A stretch of DNA of 64,000 bases from an uncultured Clostridia bacterium (GTDB lineage: Bacteria; Bacillota; Clostridia; Christensenellales; Borkfalkiaceae), in NCBI GenBank assembly GCA_944368775.1, contig CALVXB010000002.1, positions 110,981-174,980 on the forward strand, in the 5' to 3' direction. The first letter of the stretch is position 1, and each line of letters opens with the position of its first letter. Below, in pieces: positions 1 through 7,865 of the stretch. Position numbers and translations under genes: made by a program. The notes below the pieces were generated by a model, which did not search any database, was not told the origin of the DNA, and saw only the letters and a program-made list of their open reading frames with translations.

Positions 1-653
1 CCGTCGCGCGGGTGAACGGGGTAGACTGCATCGACGACTCGAAGGGCACCAACGTCGGCGCGACGCTCAGCGCCGTCGCCTGTATGCGCGCGGACACCGT
101 GCTGCTGCTGGGCGGCAAGGATAAGGGGTACGACTACGACCGCCTGTTCTCTGGCCTGCGCGGCAGCCGCGTCGTGCACTGCGTGCTCTACGGCGAAAAC
201 CGCTTCCGCCTGCTGGACGCCGCCTTGCGCGCGGGCGAGCCGCGCATCGCGCTCGTGCCCCGCTTCGACCTCGCCGTGCGCGTCGCCATGATGACTGCCA
301 AACCGGGGCAGGCGGTGCTGCTCAGCCCCGCGAGCAGCAGCTTCGACGAGTTTTCGGGGTATGAAGCGCGCGGCGACCGCTTTGCCGCTCTCGTGCGCGG
401 GGAGGCCGCGCCCGCCCTCGCCGCAAAAGGGGAAGAAGCGTCGCTCGCCGAGCCGCCCTTCGCTTCCCCGCCGCCCGCGCCGCCCGCCGCCGCGATCGTC
501 GAAGAAGCCGCCGCATCCGATCCCGCCGCCTATGTGAACGAAGCCGCGCCCGCCTCCGGCGAGGACGCGCCCGCCCTTCCCGCGGCGCAAACGCCCGTTC
601 CCGCCGCCGGGCAGGGCGTTCCCGCGTCGGCAGGGGAGGGGCTCGGTGCCTGA
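1..653 (+). CDS. murD: UDP-N-acetylmuramoylalanine--D-glutamate ligase, C-terminal part
   Basis: The reading frame is open from the window edge (codons from base 3), so only about the last 216 residues are present. MurD adds D-glutamate to UDP-MurNAc-L-Ala in cytoplasmic peptidoglycan precursor synthesis. The visible part carries the family's C-terminal domain signatures: DDSKGTNVGAT, LLLGGKDKGYDYD and LLSPASSSFDEFSGYEARG. The ATP-binding domain lies outside the window. After the usual end at about residue 130 of this fragment there is an Ala/Pro-rich tail of some 80 residues, not part of the standard fold. The stop overlaps the ftsW start, which indicates translational coupling in the division and cell wall cluster. 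Confidence 0.93.
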   Translation, partial: VARVNGVDCIDDSKGTNVGATLSAVACMRADTVLLLGGKDKGYDYDRLFSGLRGSRVVHCVLYGENRFRLLDAALRAGEPRIALVPRFDLAVRVAMMTAKPGQAVLLSPASSSFDEFSGYEARGDRFAALVRGEAAPALAAKGEEASLAEPPFASPPPAPPAAAIVEEAAASDPAAYVNEAAPASGEDAPALPAAQTPVPAAGQGVPASAGEGLGA

Positions 654-2004
654 GCGCGCCCTTTTGCCCGCCCGCGCAGCCGCAGCGGGGCCGCAGTTTG
701 CCCTTCCAAACGAAAGCGCCTCCCTTTCCGCAGAAAGTTCGCCCGCCAAAGCAGCCGCCCCGCCTGCGGAGGGCACATTCAACAAAAAGATCCCGCCCGC
801 CGCAGCCGAAACGCCCGCCGCGTCCGTGCGCCCCGCCGCGCGCTTTCTGCCCCCGCTTCCGCACGCGGGGGTACAACGCGCGCGCGACGCCTCTTCGCCG
901 CGCGGGTTCGTCGCCATCCCCGCGCTCACCCTGCTCATCGCGGCGTTCGGCGCGCTGATGGTGTACTCGGCGAGCTTTTACACGGCGCAGGCGCAGTACG
1001 GCGACCAATTCTACTTCCTCAAAAAGCAACTGCTCGGGCTGGCGCTGGGCGCGGCCGCCATGTTCGCGGCGGGCTTCTTCCCGTACCGCCGCCTGCGCCG
1101 CTGCAAGTGGCCGGCGCTCCTCCTCTCGCTCGCCCTGCTCGCGGCGGTGTTCGTGCCCGGCCTCGGCGTAGAAAACTACGGCGCGACCCGTTGGCTCGGC
1201 CTCGGCCCGGTCACCGTGCAGCCCTCCGAGATCGCCAAGTACGGCTTCATCTTGTTCGCGGCGGCGCACATCGCAAAAAAGCCCGCCGCGCTGCGCACCT
1301 TCAAGGGCATGCTGCCCGTGCTGGCGGCGGGCGGCGGCGTCTGCCTGCTCGTCATCCTCGAGCCGAATATGTCCGTCACCGTCGTCATCGGCGCGGTCAT
1401 GCTCGCCATGCTCTTTCTCGGCGGGGCGAAGGGCAGCCGCCTCGCCGCGCTGCTCATCCCCGCCGCGCTCGCCCTGCCCCTGCTCATCCTCCTCGAGCCC
1501 TACCGCCTGCAGCGGCTGCGCGCCTTCCTCGACCCGTGGAGCGCGCCGCAGGGGGAGGGATACCAGCTCATCCAGTCCCTCTACGCGCTGGGCAACGGCG
1601 GATGGCTGGGCGTCGGGCTGTTCAACTCCGTACAAAAGTACCGTTACCTCCCCTTCGCCGAGTCAGACTTCATCCTCGCCGTCATCGGCGAGGAGTTCGG
1701 CTTCGTCGGCCTCCTGCTGCTGCTCGCGGCGTTCGGCGCGCTCGTCTGGCTGGGCGTGCGCACGGCGGCGCGCAGCCGCGACTTGTTCGGCTTCCTGCTC
1801 GCGGCGGGTATCACCGCCTGCTTTGCCATCCAGACCGCCGTCAACGCCCTCGTCGTCGGCGGCGCCATCCCGCCCACCGGCCTGCCTCTCCCGCTGGTCA
1901 GCGCGGGCAACACCTCCCTCGTGTTCACGATGGCGGCGATGGGGGTGCTTTGGAACATCTCGCGCGGGGGCGCTTCTGTTCCGCGCGTCGCGCGGCGGGG
2001 GTAG
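646..2004 (+). CDS. ftsW: SEDS-family peptidoglycan glycosyltransferase FtsW
   Basis: Septal peptidoglycan polymerase of the SEDS family, a multi-pass membrane protein acting with a class B PBP. Hydrophobic segments start at about residue 88. Family motifs include VTVQPSEIAKYGFI, the loop GEGYQLIQSLYALGNGG, AESDFILAVIGEEFG and the terminal PPTGLPLPLVSAGNTSL. The GTG at 646 overlaps the murD stop by 8 bases and gives 452 residues, longer than a typical FtsW because of a low-complexity Ala/Pro N-terminus; a start further inside is possible. RodA or SpoVE are alternatives, but the place between murD and murA favours FtsW. No murG follows it, unlike in many relatives. Confidence 0.9.
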   Translation: MPERALLPARAAAAGPQFALPNESASLSAESSPAKAAAPPAEGTFNKKIPPAAAETPAASVRPAARFLPPLPHAGVQRARDASSPRGFVAIPALTLLIAAFGALMVYSASFYTAQAQYGDQFYFLKKQLLGLALGAAAMFAAGFFPYRRLRRCKWPALLLSLALLAAVFVPGLGVENYGATRWLGLGPVTVQPSEIAKYGFILFAAAHIAKKPAALRTFKGMLPVLAAGGGVCLLVILEPNMSVTVVIGAVMLAMLFLGGAKGSRLAALLIPAALALPLLILLEPYRLQRLRAFLDPWSAPQGEGYQLIQSLYALGNGGWLGVGLFNSVQKYRYLPFAESDFILAVIGEEFGFVGLLLLLAAFGALVWLGVRTAARSRDLFGFLLAAGITACFAIQTAVNALVVGGAIPPTGLPLPLVSAGNTSLVFTMAAMGVLWNISRGGASVPRVARRG

Positions 2005-2140
2005 GGGCGCACCTTTTTGCGCCGCCCGCCGTATATTGATGGCAGGGGCCCGGAAGGGGGAACGGAAGAGGTGACCGGGCGCATGGGGGAGCGGGGCCTT
2101 GGCCCCGCGCTTTCGTGCTACCCGCGGGAGGAGAAACAAA

Positions 2141-3397
2141 ATGGATAAATATGTCATCGAGGGCGGGCGGCCGCTGTACGGCGAAGTGGAGATCCAGTCC
2201 GCCAAAAACGCCGTGCTGCCCCTTTTGGCGGCCTCCGTGCTGACGGATGAGCAGGTCGTCATCCGCCGCTGCCCGCGCATCGCAGACGTGCTGAACATGG
2301 TGCAGATCCTCGGCGAGCTGGGCTGCAAGACCTGCTTCGAGGGGGATGCGCTCGTCATCGACCCCGCCGCCGCCGCCAACCACGAGATCCCGCCCGCGCT
2401 CGCGCGCGAGCTGCGCTCGTCCGTGTTTTTGCTCGGCTCGGTGGTGGCGCGCTTCGGCCGCGCGCGCATCGCCTACCCGGGCGGCTGCGACATCGGCCTG
2501 CGCCCCGTCGACCTGCACCTGCAAGGGCTGCGCAGATTGGGCGTGGACGTGCGGGAAGAAGGGGGCAGCATCGTCTGCGCGTGCGAGGGGGCGCGCGGCG
2601 CAGAAGTCGTGCTCGACTGCCCCAGCGTCGGCGCGACGGAAAACATCCTGCTCGCCTCCGTCACCGCCAAGGGGAGCACGCTCATCCGCAACGCCGCGCG
2701 CGAGCCGGAGATCGTCGACCTGCAAAACTTCCTCAACAAAATGGGCGGAAAGATCGCGGGCGCGGGCACCTCGGTCATCGCCGTCGAGGGGGTGCCGCGG
2801 CTGCACGGAACGGAGCACACGCCGCTGCCCGACCGCATCGAGGCGGGCACTTTTCTCATCGCGGCGGCCATGTGCGGCGGAAAGCTCGCCCTGCGCGGCG
2901 CAAAATCGGAGAATATTGCCTCGCTCGCCCATAAACTTCGCGAAATCAGTTGCAAAATCCACGCAAAAGATGATAAAATATACATAGAATGTGTCGGCGC
3001 GAGGCGCTCTCCCAAATTGGTGGAGACCTCCCCGTATCCCGGCTTCCCGACCGACCTGCAGGCGCCGATGACCGCCCTCGCGTGCATCTGCGAAGGCAGC
3101 ACGGTCATCGTCGAAAACTTGTTCGAGACCCGCTTCAAGCACGTCCCCGAGCTCATCCGCATGGGCGCGGACATCACCGTACGCGGGCGCAGCGCCTTCG
3201 TGCGCGGCGTGCCCGCCCTGCACGGGGCAGACGTGTGCGCGAGCGATCTGCGCGGCGGCGCCGCCCTGACGCTGGCGGCAATTTCCGCCGAGGGCTGCAG
3301 CACGGTCGTCGACCTCGGGTTCATCGACCGCGGCTATTCCGATTTTGAAGGGAAGCTGCGCGCCGCGGGTGCGCGCATCCGCCGGGTGCGCGTCTGA
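2141..3397 (+). CDS. murA: UDP-N-acetylglucosamine 1-carboxyvinyltransferase
   Basis: First committed step of peptidoglycan synthesis: transfers enolpyruvate from PEP to UDP-GlcNAc in the cytoplasm. The protein is 418 residues, the family length, with KNAVLPLLAASVL near the N-terminus (Lys22/Asn23) and the PEP-binding cysteine at position 116 in YPGGCDIGLRP, which predicts fosfomycin sensitivity. The ATG at 2141 follows gggaggag by 7-8 bases; an upstream in-frame ATG at 2099 lacks such a site and adds a non-conserved leader. The 136-base gap after ftsW holds a GC hairpin (2091-2108) without a T-run, possibly a weak attenuator. Confidence 0.96.
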   Translation: MDKYVIEGGRPLYGEVEIQSAKNAVLPLLAASVLTDEQVVIRRCPRIADVLNMVQILGELGCKTCFEGDALVIDPAAAANHEIPPALARELRSSVFLLGSVVARFGRARIAYPGGCDIGLRPVDLHLQGLRRLGVDVREEGGSIVCACEGARGAEVVLDCPSVGATENILLASVTAKGSTLIRNAAREPEIVDLQNFLNKMGGKIAGAGTSVIAVEGVPRLHGTEHTPLPDRIEAGTFLIAAAMCGGKLALRGAKSENIASLAHKLREISCKIHAKDDKIYIECVGARRSPKLVETSPYPGFPTDLQAPMTALACICEGSTVIVENLFETRFKHVPELIRMGADITVRGRSAFVRGVPALHGADVCASDLRGGAALTLAAISAEGCSTVVDLGFIDRGYSDFEGKLRAAGARIRRVRV

Positions 3398-3434
3398 ATT
3401 ATTTTGTCTTTCGACTTACCGAAGAGGAGTTGCA

Positions 3435-4274
3435 ATGCGAAGCATCAAATTTTTCATCGGCTATGCGATCGCCATCTTTCTGATCGTCGTCGTCATCACG
3501 GTCAACGCGGTCTGCTCGATCGCGCAGTTCGAGGTGACGGTCACGGGCAGCTCGTACGGCGAGGCGCTCGCCGCCGAGATCCAGGCCACGCTCGACGAAG
3601 AGTTCGGCGGCAAGAGCTACCTGTTCTTCCGCGAGAGCAGCGTGTACGACGTCGTTTCGGACGCCGGAGAGGGCTATCTCGAGGTGGAGAGCGTGCAAAA
3701 GCACTTCCCCAACAAGATCACCGTCTCCCTCAGCGAAAAGTACGAGGTGTTCGCCTTTGAAAAGGAGGGCAAGTACTACGTCGTCGGAGACGACCGCACC
3801 GTGCTCGCCGTCAAGGACAGCAACGAGAACAACATCGACGGCACGAACATCGTCATCACCGGCATCGGCTTCCCCACCCCCGCCGTGGGAGAGCTCTTCG
3901 CCGTCGAGAGCGAGTTTGAAGATGAATATGAGGCTTTGTGGACTTTGTTCTCTTCTTTCAGCGCGGAGGGGATGTGGCACAACATCGCCCGTATCGAGTA
4001 CGGCGATACCGGCCTCAACGACCCGACGTACGAGTTCAGCTACTTCTACATCGACACCGTCGAGGGTGTGCACGTCTGGCTGGATAACCCCGGCAGCCGC
4101 ATGGCGGAAAAGGCGGATCTCGCCCTCTCCACCTACGATTCGCTGACCGAGGCGCAGCGCACGTACGGCTATATCAGCGTCACCGAGGAGGGCTATCCCG
4201 AGCCGACGGGCGAGCTTTTGGCGAGCTATTCGACCGACCTCCCGCCCCTCGTCGGCGGCGGGCAGCAAGGGTAA
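3435..4274 (+). CDS. ftsQ: FtsQ/DivIB-like cell division protein
   Basis: A 279-residue protein with a short cytoplasmic N-terminus, one membrane helix (about residues 7-28) and an extracellular region starting QFEVTVTGSSYGEALAAEI, which has the shape of a POTRA domain (strand, helix, then NKITVSLSEKYEVFAFEKEG). This layout and the place after murA in the division cluster fit FtsQ/DivIB, which links FtsL and FtsB to the septal synthase. Sequence similarity is weak, as usual for this family. The ATG at 3435 is preceded by gaagaggag. A strong terminator follows, so this is the last gene of its operon. Confidence 0.75.
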   Translation: MRSIKFFIGYAIAIFLIVVVITVNAVCSIAQFEVTVTGSSYGEALAAEIQATLDEEFGGKSYLFFRESSVYDVVSDAGEGYLEVESVQKHFPNKITVSLSEKYEVFAFEKEGKYYVVGDDRTVLAVKDSNENNIDGTNIVITGIGFPTPAVGELFAVESEFEDEYEALWTLFSSFSAEGMWHNIARIEYGDTGLNDPTYEFSYFYIDTVEGVHVWLDNPGSRMAEKADLALSTYDSLTEAQRTYGYISVTEEGYPEPTGELLASYSTDLPPLVGGGQQG

Positions 4275-4288
4275 AATTTTCCACGCAT

Positions 4289-4317
4289 CCCCCGAAAGTT
4301 TTTTCGGGGGAATCCTT
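4289..4317 (+). terminator. Intrinsic terminator after ftsQ
   Basis: A perfect 9-bp stem (4289-4297 with 4302-4310, loop gttt) is followed by the T-rich stretch aatccttttatt. Confidence 0.9.
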
Positions 4318-4325
4318 TTATTCTA

Positions 4326-4354
4326 TTGACAAAAAGGCGGTTTTGTATTATAAT
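4326..4354 (+). promoter_or_regulatory. Sigma-A promoter of ftsA-ftsZ
   Basis: TTGACA at 4326-4331, a 17-base spacer and TATAAT at 4349-4354: a full consensus, so ftsA-ftsZ should be transcribed strongly apart from the upstream wall genes. Confidence 0.92.
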
Positions 4355-4406
4355 AATGTTTGTATAAACCATACATATTGTACACGGGAGAAAATCAAAG
4401 CACAGA

Positions 4407-5579
4407 ATGAGCCGCAAGAGTGCGGCCGTGCTCGATGTGCGATCGTCCGATGTGACCGTCGTCATCGGCCAGCGCGGCGTCAACAACACCTTTGTCATAC
4501 AGGGGATGCATACGCAGCCGTACAAGGGCTATGCCGACGGCGAGTTCTTCGACACGAAGGACTTGCAGGAGGCCGTCTTTACGGCGCTCGACGAGGCGTC
4601 TGCGGAGGCGGGCGTGCGCGTCCGCGAGCTGTATGTCGGCGTTCCGGCAGAATTTCTCTTCGTGCGCACGCAGCGCTGCTTCACCCGCTTTGAAAACAAG
4701 CGCAAGGTCGTCCGTGCAGACGTGCAGGCGCTTGCCGAGAGCGAGCCGCAGGAAGACTTCGGCGGCGCCGCGGTCATCCGCAAGCAGGCGGCGTATTACG
4801 TTTTGTCGGACCGCCGCCGCGCATTCGACCCCGTCGGCATGGTGAGCAACTCGCTCGAAGCGCAGTTCTGCTACTTTTTGGCGGACGACCGCTTCATCGA
4901 CTGTATGGACAACTTCCTCGCCGAGTACGGCGTGCGCAGGCGCGAGTACCTGCCGGCCGCGCAGGCGCAGGCGGTGTATCTGCTCCCCCGCTCCGCGCGC
5001 GCCGCGGGCGCCATCCTCTGGGATGTGGACAAGATCTCCATGTCTTTCGACGTGGTAGAAGGGGAGTGCGTCGTCTGGCAGCAGGCCTGTTCGGCGGGCG
5101 GCGGCCATGTGACGGCGCAGATCTATTTTGAAGAAAAGGCGGCGGCCGGCGTTCCCTTCTATGTGCTGGAAGCGCTGATCGGCAAGATCAACCTCGCCAG
5201 CATGGACGAGGCGGGCGCCACCGTCGAATATGCGGACAGGCAGGCGACGTACACCGTGTCCGTGTCTTTTTTGAAGGGCTGCGTACAGGACGGGCTTGAC
5301 TTGCTGTGCGACATCTTCGGGCAGTGCTTCGAAATGAGCGGGGATCCCGGGCTGTATTACCGCCCCATCTATCTGACGGGCGGCGGCATCACGGAGATCC
5401 GCGGCGTGCGCGAATATCTCTCCATGCGGCTTGGCCGCCCGGTCGAGATCCTCGCCCCGCAGGTGCCTTCTTATGACAGAGCGGCGCAGAGCTCGGTTCT
5501 GAGCCTCTTGAATATGGCGCTGGAGCGTCAGCGCGAAAAAAGTTTCCTATATAAATTATTTCACGGAATCGGAGGGTAA
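4407..5579 (+). CDS. ftsA: Divergent FtsA-like cell division protein
   Basis: A 390-residue protein directly upstream of ftsZ (5-base gap), where FtsA normally sits. It resembles the actin/Hsp70-fold FtsA family weakly: N-terminal AAVLDVRSSDVTVVIG, a central CSAGGGHVTAQIYF that resembles the FtsA ATP-site GGxxhTxxIA, and IYLTGGGITEIRGVREYLS like the adenosine motif. The C-terminus, SFLYKLFHGIGG, is a short amphipathic helix like the FtsA membrane-targeting sequence. Likely role: anchors FtsZ filaments to the membrane and recruits later division proteins. Because nucleotide-site motifs are poorly kept, ATP binding is uncertain; a PilM-like ATPase is an alternative that context makes less likely. 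Confidence 0.7.
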   Translation: MSRKSAAVLDVRSSDVTVVIGQRGVNNTFVIQGMHTQPYKGYADGEFFDTKDLQEAVFTALDEASAEAGVRVRELYVGVPAEFLFVRTQRCFTRFENKRKVVRADVQALAESEPQEDFGGAAVIRKQAAYYVLSDRRRAFDPVGMVSNSLEAQFCYFLADDRFIDCMDNFLAEYGVRRREYLPAAQAQAVYLLPRSARAAGAILWDVDKISMSFDVVEGECVVWQQACSAGGGHVTAQIYFEEKAAAGVPFYVLEALIGKINLASMDEAGATVEYADRQATYTVSVSFLKGCVQDGLDLLCDIFGQCFEMSGDPGLYYRPIYLTGGGITEIRGVREYLSMRLGRPVEILAPQVPSYDRAAQSSVLSLLNMALERQREKSFLYKLFHGIGG

Positions 5580-5584
5580 ACAAC

Positions 5585-6979
5585 ATGTTTAACAGTATGG
5601 ACAGCTTGTCCGGAGTTGCGAGGATAAAGGTCATCGGCGTCGGCGGCGCGGGCAACAACGCTGTCAACCGCATGATCGAAGCGGGTATCACGAGCGCGAA
5701 CTACGTCGCGGTCAATACGGATAAACAGATCTTGCTCCTCTCGAAGGCAGAGAGCAAGATCCAGATCGGTTCTGCCCTCACGAAGGGTCTCGGCGCGGGC
5801 GCCGAGCCGGAAGTGGGCCGCGCTGCCGCGGAGGAGAGCAAAGAGGTGCTCACCGAGGCGGTCAAGGATACCGACCTGCTCTTCATCACCGCCGGTATGG
5901 GCGGCGGCACGGGCACGGGCGCTGCGCCCGTCATCGCGAAGATCGCGCGCGACCTGAAGATCCTGACCATCGCGGTCGTCACCGAGCCCTTCACCTTTGA
6001 AGGCAAAAAGCGCATGGACAACACCGCGAAGGGCCTCGAAAACCTCAAAAAATATGTCGATACCCTCATCGTCATCCCGAACGACAAGATCACCGGCGTC
6101 GTTCCCAAAAACACGCCGATGAACGAGGCGCTGCGCGTGGCGGACGAAGTGCTCAAACAGGGCATCCGCGGCATCGCCGACCTCATCGTCAACCCCGCCC
6201 TCATCAACCTCGACTTCGCAGACGTGCGCACCATCCTCAAGGACCAGGGTCTCGCGCACATGGGCGTCGGCGTGGCGAAGGGCGAAAACAGGATCGTCGA
6301 GGCCGTCCGCCTCGCGGTCAACTGCCCTCTGCTCGAAACGACCATCGAGGGCGCGAAGGGCGTCATCCTCAACATCGTCGGCGGCAACGACCTGACGATG
6401 GACGAAGTGCAGACGGCGGCCACCCTCGTGCAGAGCGTCGTCGACTACTCCGCAAACATCATCTTCGGCGCGTGCATCGACCAGAACATCAACGACGAAG
6501 TGGAGGTCACCGTCATCGCGACGGGCTTCCCGCACGCCGATAACTACGGCCCGAAGGACAGCAACCGTCCCGAAAACCGCAACTTCATCGTCAACCGCGG
6601 CCTCAACGCGGGCGGCGCGGCGGGCTCCGCTCCCTCCTTCGGCCGCATCCCCATGAACAGCAACGCCAACAGCATGCAGGCGCAGCCCCGCCAGCCGCAG
6701 TACGGCCAGCAGCAGTATCAGCAGCCGCGCCAGCCGCAGTATGGCCAGCAGCAGTACCAGCAGCCCCGTCAGCCGCAGTACGGCCAGCAGCAGTATCAGC
6801 AGCCGCAGTACCAGCAGCCCTACCAGGGGCAGCCGCAGTACGGCCAGCAGCAGTATCAGGGCCAGCCGCAGTATCAGCAGCCCTACCCGCAGCAGCAGCC
6901 CGCGCGCCCCGCGCAGCCTGCCCGCCCCGCGGAGAAGGAGCAGCCGACCTTCTTGCAGCGTATGTTCAAGAAAAAGTAA
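5585..6979 (+). CDS. ftsZ: Cell division GTPase FtsZ
   Basis: Tubulin homologue that forms the Z-ring. The core includes KVIGVGGAGNNAVNRM (residues 15-30), the GTP-binding loop GGGTGTGA (106-113) and NLDFADVRTIL with the catalytic T7 acidic residues. Residues from about 340 form a long disordered linker made of Gln/Tyr/Pro-rich repeats, ending in the conserved C-terminal peptide PTFLQRMFKKK, which binds FtsA and other partners. At 464 residues it is longer than most FtsZ, all from the linker. It is cotranscribed with the FtsA-like gene and followed by a strong terminator. Confidence 0.98.
   Translation: MFNSMDSLSGVARIKVIGVGGAGNNAVNRMIEAGITSANYVAVNTDKQILLLSKAESKIQIGSALTKGLGAGAEPEVGRAAAEESKEVLTEAVKDTDLLFITAGMGGGTGTGAAPVIAKIARDLKILTIAVVTEPFTFEGKKRMDNTAKGLENLKKYVDTLIVIPNDKITGVVPKNTPMNEALRVADEVLKQGIRGIADLIVNPALINLDFADVRTILKDQGLAHMGVGVAKGENRIVEAVRLAVNCPLLETTIEGAKGVILNIVGGNDLTMDEVQTAATLVQSVVDYSANIIFGACIDQNINDEVEVTVIATGFPHADNYGPKDSNRPENRNFIVNRGLNAGGAAGSAPSFGRIPMNSNANSMQAQPRQPQYGQQQYQQPRQPQYGQQQYQQPRQPQYGQQQYQQPQYQQPYQGQPQYGQQQYQGQPQYQQPYPQQQPARPAQPARPAEKEQPTFLQRMFKKK
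6683..6799 (+). repeat. Three 39-bp tandem repeats in the FtsZ linker
   Basis: Three in-frame units encode QPRQPQYGQQQYQ (6683-6721, 6722-6760, 6761-6799), followed by degenerate QPQYQQPYQG-type units to about 6900. Units differ at synonymous positions (tac/tat, cgc/cgt), so protein sequence rather than DNA seems conserved. Copy number could vary between strains. Confidence 0.9.
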
Positions 6980-7001
6980 GCCGATCTCGCGAAAAGCGCA
7001 C

Positions 7002-7035
7002 AGCCGCCCGTCGTCACGACGGGCGGCTCGTTTTT
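7002..7035 (+). terminator. Intrinsic terminator after ftsZ
   Basis: Stem agccgcccgtc / gacgggcggct (7002-7012 with 7018-7028), loop gtcac, then cgttttt. Confidence 0.93.
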
Positions 7036-7438
7036 CATCGTTCGCGCCTGCGGGCGGCAGGGCGCGGCGGCCCGTCCGCCGCGCACCGCAAGGGCACCGC
7101 GGCGACAGATAAACTTCAATTACCGTATAATTGTTGAATAAAATTCGGGCGGCGCACCTCCCCGGCGGCGCGCCTTTTTTGCTTTTTGCGGCGGCTGCGG
7201 CAGGAGGGCAGATCGTTTCCGCTTTTGCGGCGCGGCGGCAGGGGAGCTTTCCGTTCGCGTCGCGGGCGCCTTTCGCCTGCCGCGGCGCGGGCGCGTTCCG
7301 AGGCAAAAGGGTAAAAGAAAAAGAGCCCGGAAACCGGCTCTCTTTCTTCTCTTTGAGAAATGTACGAATGATCCAAATGCAAAACGGAAACTGTTTCAGA
7401 GAAAAAGACTGAATCAAGCGGGCGGGACAGAGAAGGTA
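7036..7438. other. Non-coding gap between ftsZ and spoVG
   Basis: Between the two convergent genes no protein with family features is visible. There is a TATAAT at 7126-7131 on the + strand with only a poor -35 (gcgaca, 7102-7107), followed by GC-rich sequence with a ggcgcgcc-tttttt stretch at about 7170-7185. A short promoter-terminator unit is conceivable but weakly supported. The spoVG terminator lies at 7314-7340. Confidence 0.4.
7314..7340 (-). terminator. Terminator of spoVG
   Basis: Read on the - strand: gagccgg-ttt-ccgggctc stem (one bulge, 7323-7340) followed by tttttctttt. It lies about 100 bases beyond the spoVG stop. Confidence 0.7.
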
Positions 7439-7708
7439 TCAGTCAGCTTCTGCCAATGCTTCGTTATAAGCGGCGAGGATCGCGTCCCGCAGTTCTTCGC
7501 GGGTCTCGGTGTTCAGGGGATGGGCGATGTCTTTGAATTCGCCGTCGTTCGTCTTGCGGCTGGGCATGGCGATGAAAGGCCCGTCGGCGCCTTCGATCAC
7601 TTTGATGTCATGAACGACAAAACAGTCGTCGATCGTGATCGATGCAACTGCTTTCAACTTGCTGTCGTCCTTGCGGACGAACCGAATGCGCACGTCTGAA
7701 ATTTTCAA
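7439..7708 (-). CDS. spoVG: Regulator SpoVG
   Basis: An 89-residue SpoVG, the full family length, beginning MKISDVRIRFV and containing ASITIDDCFVVHDIKVIEG and FIAMPSRKTNDGEFKDIAHP. SpoVG proteins bind nucleic acid and affect sporulation, division timing and envelope genes in Bacillota; its presence does not prove that this organism forms spores. The start follows a strong aaggagg site and the gene is monocistronic, with its own promoter and terminator, divergent from murC. Confidence 0.96.
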   Translation of the reverse strand: MKISDVRIRFVRKDDSKLKAVASITIDDCFVVHDIKVIEGADGPFIAMPSRKTNDGEFKDIAHPLNTETREELRDAILAAYNEALAEAD

Positions 7709-7751
7709 GATCTTTTACCTCCTTTTTGTTTTAGAATTCATTCGCAAATAC

Positions 7752-7780
7752 ATTTTACTATACATTCGGCGATTTTTCAA
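7752..7780 (-). promoter_or_regulatory. spoVG promoter
   Basis: On the - strand TTGAAA (7780-7775), a 17-base spacer and TAAAAT (7757-7752). Confidence 0.75.
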
Positions 7781-7865
7781 TAGTGTAGACGAAAATTTTT
7801 CAAAAAAATTCTGTTTTTTTGGCAAAAATCGCTCTTTTTTTTCAATTTCGGCATATATTTATCCC

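Noticed and set aside
5561..7417. A 618-codon open frame on the - strand over ftsZ
   Set aside because: It is a shadow of GC-rich ftsZ codons: Asp/Arg/Ala-biased, no ribosome site, no motif, and it runs through the ftsZ terminator.
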